DNA of 64,000 bases, from contig NZ_CP117416.1 in assembly GCF_028606985.1 (NCBI RefSeq), forward strand, positions 2,270,001 to 2,334,000, in the 5' to 3' direction. The translations under genes were made by a program, and so were the position numbers. Under the pieces are notes generated by a model, which was not told the DNA's origin, did not search any database, and worked only from the letters and a program-made list of their open reading frames with translations. Each line of letters begins with the position of its first letter. Position 1 is the stretch's first letter. The DNA is from Paenibacillus kyungheensis (lineage in GTDB: Bacteria; Bacillota; Bacilli; Paenibacillales; Paenibacillaceae). Positions 61,501 to 64,000 of this stretch are shown piece after piece.

Positions 61501-63545
61501 GTCCATCTTATCCTAATCCAGATACTACTATTACTCTAAATGCTGTGATTCAGAAAAATACAGCTTTGTCGATTAAAACGTTTACTGTAGTCGTCAAAGC
61601 ACTTCCTATTACTGATGCACAAGCAGTTGCAGCAGATATACAAACACTACAAGTGCAGTATGCCAGTGGAGATAACGCAAATTCAGTAACCCAAAATGTT
61701 GGACTTGCTCAAGCAGGAAGCAACAATACGGTGATTACTTGGGAATCAAGCAATCCACAACGAGTGAGTTCAGCAGGTACAGTGACACGTAGCACATATA
61801 GTGAAGGCGATCAGACTATTCGCTTAACTGCTCAAGTAACACGTGGAATCGTTACAGATACCAAAACGTTTGATCTGATCATCAAAGCCAAATCTGCTTC
61901 AAGCGGAAGCAATCTCAAAGGGCTCACTGTCAATGGACTTGTATTGAGTCCAGCATTTAATCCAGAGATCAATAATTATAATATGAGTGTAAATAACTCT
62001 ACGAGCACAGTGACAGTAACAGCATCGGTGTATGATCCAGAGGCAACGATAACTGTAAATGGTAAAGCACTTGCAGATGCTGGGACATCGGATCCAATCG
62101 CTTTGTCTGTAGGAGATAATGTCATTACCATTATCGTCACTGCTCAAAATGGTGCTACACAAACGTATACAATTACAATCAAACGTGATAAAAAATCTGA
62201 CTCTGGTTCAGGTGGCGGTGGATCAGGCAATAATGATGATCCTAGTACCCCGGGTACAACGCCAGGCACGACAGAGCCGACTACACCAAGTACACCTGCA
62301 ACAGACGGGTTTGAGATTATCGTCAATGGACGACAAATCGAACAAATTGCTACAGGTGTATTGGAACAACAAAATGGTCAAGCTGTTTTTACAGCAACAG
62401 TGGATACAGACAAATTAGGTAATCTATTGGCAAATGAAGGCAATGCTCCACAGGTTATTATTCCAGTCAAAGCAAGTGCAGACAAAGTGAATACAGTACT
62501 AACCGGAGAAGCTGTACAGATTCTTGCAGGTGCACAAGCAACGTTACGAATTGAGACCGTTCTAGGTAATTACACATTACCTTCAACTCAATTACGTATT
62601 CAACAATTAGCAGGAGAGCTAGGCAATAATGCTTCTTCAGCACAGTTGCAAGTGAATGTCACAATTACGCGTAGTACCGATGCTATCCTAACAGCGTTGA
62701 ATAATCGTGCAAGTCGGGATGGATTCACAGTGGCGATGGCTCCAGTAGATTTCAATATCACAGCTTCTTACAATAATCAGGTTTCAACTGTCAATGAATT
62801 TACCACTTATGTCAAACGCGAATTACCAATTCCAGCCGATTATGATCCGAATCGAATTACAACCGCAGTTGTTGTAGATGCACAAGGAAATATACACCAT
62901 GTGCCTACTGCTGTCGCTCAACAAGGTAATGCTTATTATGCAGTTGTAAACAGCTTGACCAATAGTAATTACGGTCTGATCTGGAATCCGAAAGAATTCC
63001 CTGACGTAGCTAATCACTGGTCGAAATCAGCTGTAAACGATATGGCTTCACGTTTGGTCGTGAACGGAGTCGATTCAACACACTTTAATCCAAATAGTAA
63101 TGTGAACAGAGCAGAATTTGCAGCTATTCTAGTACGTGCTCTGGGTCTGTCCGACACAGGTACATCTTCCAAATTCTCAGATGTATCGACATCCGATTGG
63201 TATATGGGAGCTGTAACGGTAGCCAATAAATACAATTTGATCGATGGATATGAAAATGGTACATTCCGTCCTAATCAAACGATTTCTCGTCAGGAAGCGT
63301 TTGTGATTCTGAATCGTGCAATAGCGATCGTCAAATTGCAACAAGCGACAGGCAGTACTACTACATTGAGCAGTTATTCTGATCAACGTAAAGTGGCTAC
63401 CTGGGCGCAGACTGCAACACAAGCAGTCTTGTCATCTGGCGTCGTTCAAGGTAATGGAAAATTGCTGAATCCAACTGGTCAAATGAGTAGAGCAGAGACA
63501 GCTACAGTGATGCAACGCCTACTGAAATTAGCCAAATTGATCTAA
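58581..63545 (+). CDS. Large SLH-anchored surface protein with cadherin-like repeats
   Basis: The 1654-residue protein has a signal peptide (about 1-36), a beta-propeller with repeats such as GKVVTSTDGSTW, GHVFTSSDGINW and GNIYYSSDAVTW (about 40-325), four near-identical cadherin-like beta-sandwich repeats (about 329-725), two more diverged copies (about 725-915), two atrophied bacterial Ig domains (about 915-1105), another cadherin-like domain (about 1110-1200), a Gly/Ser/Pro/Thr linker, a beta domain and three C-terminal SLH domains (from about 1473: FPDVANHWSKSAV; FSDVSTSDWYMGAV; YSDQRKVATWAQTA). It should bind pyruvylated wall polymer and extend outward. TTG start after GAAGGGGGT. Confidence 0.9.
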   Translation: MIKSIYFNRYKRFVCIMLSFILVLTSTGWSGHNVASAATTWTTATSNTTQPIYKVAYGNGMWVGAAEGGKVVTSTDGSTWAERTVDTATTPYAQSFLNVTYGGGKWVVVGNEGHVFTSSDGINWTNNSINTANNLSAVVYANSTYVIGANSGNIYYSSDAVTWTNTKPASDDFLGVAYGNSIFVAVGANGIAYSSPDGTTWTNRGPIAGSSSVYSVRFLNGTFYATSDGKIVTSTNGTSWNTPQTISGASGTVLYDITYSTGKYVIVGDLDGNFTNGVILTSTDATSWTTETPNSTPVLYGVASTSNQFTAVGDSGAIRTQSIAAASTNANLSALSLSAGTLSPAFASGTTNYTASVGNATTSLTVTPTVADGTASVKVNGVTVTSGNASGAIALAVGSNTITTVVTAQDGTTTKTYTITVTRAGSSNADLSALSLSAGTLSPAFASGTTNYTASVGNATTSLTVTPTVADSTASVKVNGVTVTSGNASGAIPLNVGSNTITTVVTAQNNTTKTYTITVTRSASSNANLSGLSLSAGTLSPTFASGTTSYTASVGNATTSLTVTPTIADSTASVTVNGVAVTSGNASGAIALAVGSNTITTVVTAQDGTTTRTYTITVTRAGSSNADLSALSLSAGTLSPTFASGTTSYTASVSNATTSLTVTPTVADSTASVTVNGVAVTSGNASGAIALAVGSNTITTVVTAQDGTTRTYTLTVTRKAATNNANLANILISAGTLSPAFDTTITAYNASVTATTSSIDITPTTQDINATVKINGNNVSSGNTSSVNLAVGVNTVAIEVTAQDGSIKTYRIDIQRPQNANLSNLTISEGTLNPVFNTNTKSYTATVNYSSSTIQVTPTAISTPQAITVAGIEATSASPTTVALAVGSNTVPIVITMGDGSTQTYTITITRNNISDDDAVDEAYNALVIGYAAGDSASSVTQNLTLALTGTNGTIINWNSSNPSIIQNNGTVTRPSYPNPDTTITLNAVIQKNTALSIKTFTVVVKALPITDAQAVAADIQTLQVQYASGDNANSVTQNVGLAQAGSNNTVITWESSNPQRVSSAGTVTRSTYSEGDQTIRLTAQVTRGIVTDTKTFDLIIKAKSASSGSNLKGLTVNGLVLSPAFNPEINNYNMSVNNSTSTVTVTASVYDPEATITVNGKALADAGTSDPIALSVGDNVITIIVTAQNGATQTYTITIKRDKKSDSGSGGGGSGNNDDPSTPGTTPGTTEPTTPSTPATDGFEIIVNGRQIEQIATGVLEQQNGQAVFTATVDTDKLGNLLANEGNAPQVIIPVKASADKVNTVLTGEAVQILAGAQATLRIETVLGNYTLPSTQLRIQQLAGELGNNASSAQLQVNVTITRSTDAILTALNNRASRDGFTVAMAPVDFNITASYNNQVSTVNEFTTYVKRELPIPADYDPNRITTAVVVDAQGNIHHVPTAVAQQGNAYYAVVNSLTNSNYGLIWNPKEFPDVANHWSKSAVNDMASRLVVNGVDSTHFNPNSNVNRAEFAAILVRALGLSDTGTSSKFSDVSTSDWYMGAVTVANKYNLIDGYENGTFRPNQTISRQEAFVILNRAIAIVKLQQATGSTTTLSSYSDQRKVATWAQTATQAVLSSGVVQGNGKLLNPTGQMSRAETATVMQRLLKLAKLI
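59565..60749 (+). repeat. Four near-identical in-frame repeats of about 297 bp
   Basis: Units start at 59565, 59862, 60156 and 60453 (lengths 297, 294, 297, 297). They encode the NAxLSxLSLSAGTLSP...TVTR cadherin-like domain. DNA identity between units is very high by eye, with long identical stretches. More diverged units follow at 60750 and about 61038. Confidence 0.88.
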
Positions 63546-63587
63546 ATAGTATAGGCAATCAGGAAGTAAATGCACTACCATAGATAC

Positions 63588-63629
63588 CAAAAAGAATCCT
63601 TTAGGCGATATGCCAAAGGATTCTTTTTG
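63588..63629. terminator. Terminator after the SLH protein gene
   Basis: CAAAAAGAATCCTTT pairs perfectly with AAAGGATTCTTTTTG, with T runs on both strands. It lies between the convergent SLH and thrS genes. Confidence 0.85.
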
Positions 63630-63757
63630 TAACCATATATAGATAAGATGAATGAAAAGAGTCAATAGAAACTTATACGGTGTTGGTACTAACAGAACTT
63701 AATTTACAAGTATACAATAATCTTTAATATCTCTTGATATGGATATCCTATCTTAGT

Positions 63758-64000
63758 TTACGAAGACTTAGCACTGTTTTGCTCAGCAACTTTTGAAATA
63801 ATTTCTTCTATAGAAAGAACACCTAGATCTGCACCACCATGCTGACGAACAGAAGCACTATGAGCATTTTTCTCATTTTCACCAACAACTAAGATGTAAG
63901 GTACTTTTTCCATTTGCGCTTCACGCATTTTGTATCCTAACTTTTCGTTACGGATATCGATCTGCACACGAATCCCGACTTGCATTAATTGTTGCTTCAC
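63758..64000 (-). CDS. thrS: Threonyl-tRNA synthetase, C-terminal part
   Basis: The 80 visible codons end at the stop 63758 and run off the window. They encode the anticodon-binding domain: [40 protein letters not shown] and [19 protein letters not shown], as in ThrRS (RRRGGKDLGV-type). The catalytic domain and any T-box leader lie outside the window. Confidence 0.88.
   Translation of the reverse strand: MKQQLMQVGIRVQIDIRNEKLGYKMREAQMEKVPYILVVGENEKNAHSASVRQHGGADLGVLSIEEIISKVAEQNSAKSS

Overview
The window is a chromosomal segment, roughly 40% GC by eye, of a Gram-positive, low-GC, spore-former-type bacterium. It looks like Paenibacillus or a close relative. The basis is the mix of gene families: three GH43 enzymes, an SLH-anchored surface protein built of cadherin-like repeats, a Btr-type AraC/binding-protein regulator, maltodextrin MdxEFG-like transport genes without their own ATPase, strong AGGAGG ribosome sites and frequent GTG/TTG starts. 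This is an inference from gene content; there is no rRNA or tRNA gene in the window.

Layout. 1-2.3 kb: end of a BglG/LicT antiterminator, a RAT/terminator leader and a beta-glucoside-type PTS permease. 2.4-5.3 kb: a small membrane protein, then on the minus strand a GH43 arabinofuranosidase-like gene followed by a LacY-type permease; AraR-like palindromes and a cre-like box lie upstream. 5.6-12.7 kb: orphan CheW, a decayed SDR gene, an ATP-grasp protein, two more GH43 genes (each with a cre-like box), a xylose-isomerase-like TIM barrel and a PLD-family lipoprotein. 12.8-15.1 kb: CBS protein and three GNAT acetyltransferases. 15.2-18.1 kb: iron/siderophore module (Btr-like regulator, perfect Fur box, binding protein). 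18.3-22.3 kb: response regulator, sensor kinase and two PepSY proteins. 24.2-29.2 kb: LacI-type repressor, two operators and a maltodextrin ABC transporter.

29.4-34.3 kb is more AT-rich and accessory-like: excalibur protein, membrane protein, two small HTH regulators with repeat operators, an arginase-family protein divergent from an HxlR regulator, and a Fic toxin/antitoxin pair. 34.3-45 kb holds a second-type ClpP with an ECF sigma factor, FabF divergent from an MmyB-type regulator, several small or unknown proteins, a DUF1963 protein, an SMI1-LRR protein and a secreted PPC-like protein.

45-53 kb is the most notable region. Two complete c-di-AMP (ydaO-type) riboswitches in tandem, each with its own terminator, precede a kdp operon: a 35-residue small protein, KdpF, A, B, C, and a gene coding two fused KdpD N-terminal/USP units with no membrane domain and no histidine kinase. 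No KdpE is visible. This suggests potassium-pump expression is set mainly by c-di-AMP at the RNA level, with the double KdpD-like protein as a soluble accessory.

53-64 kb: a LiaG-like DUF4097 protein, a secreted GHL10-type protein, a minus-strand operon of a GNAT, three phage-tail-collar (MdpB-like) paralogues and a DUF3219 protein, a 1654-residue SLH surface protein with near-identical tandem repeats, and the 3' end of thrS.
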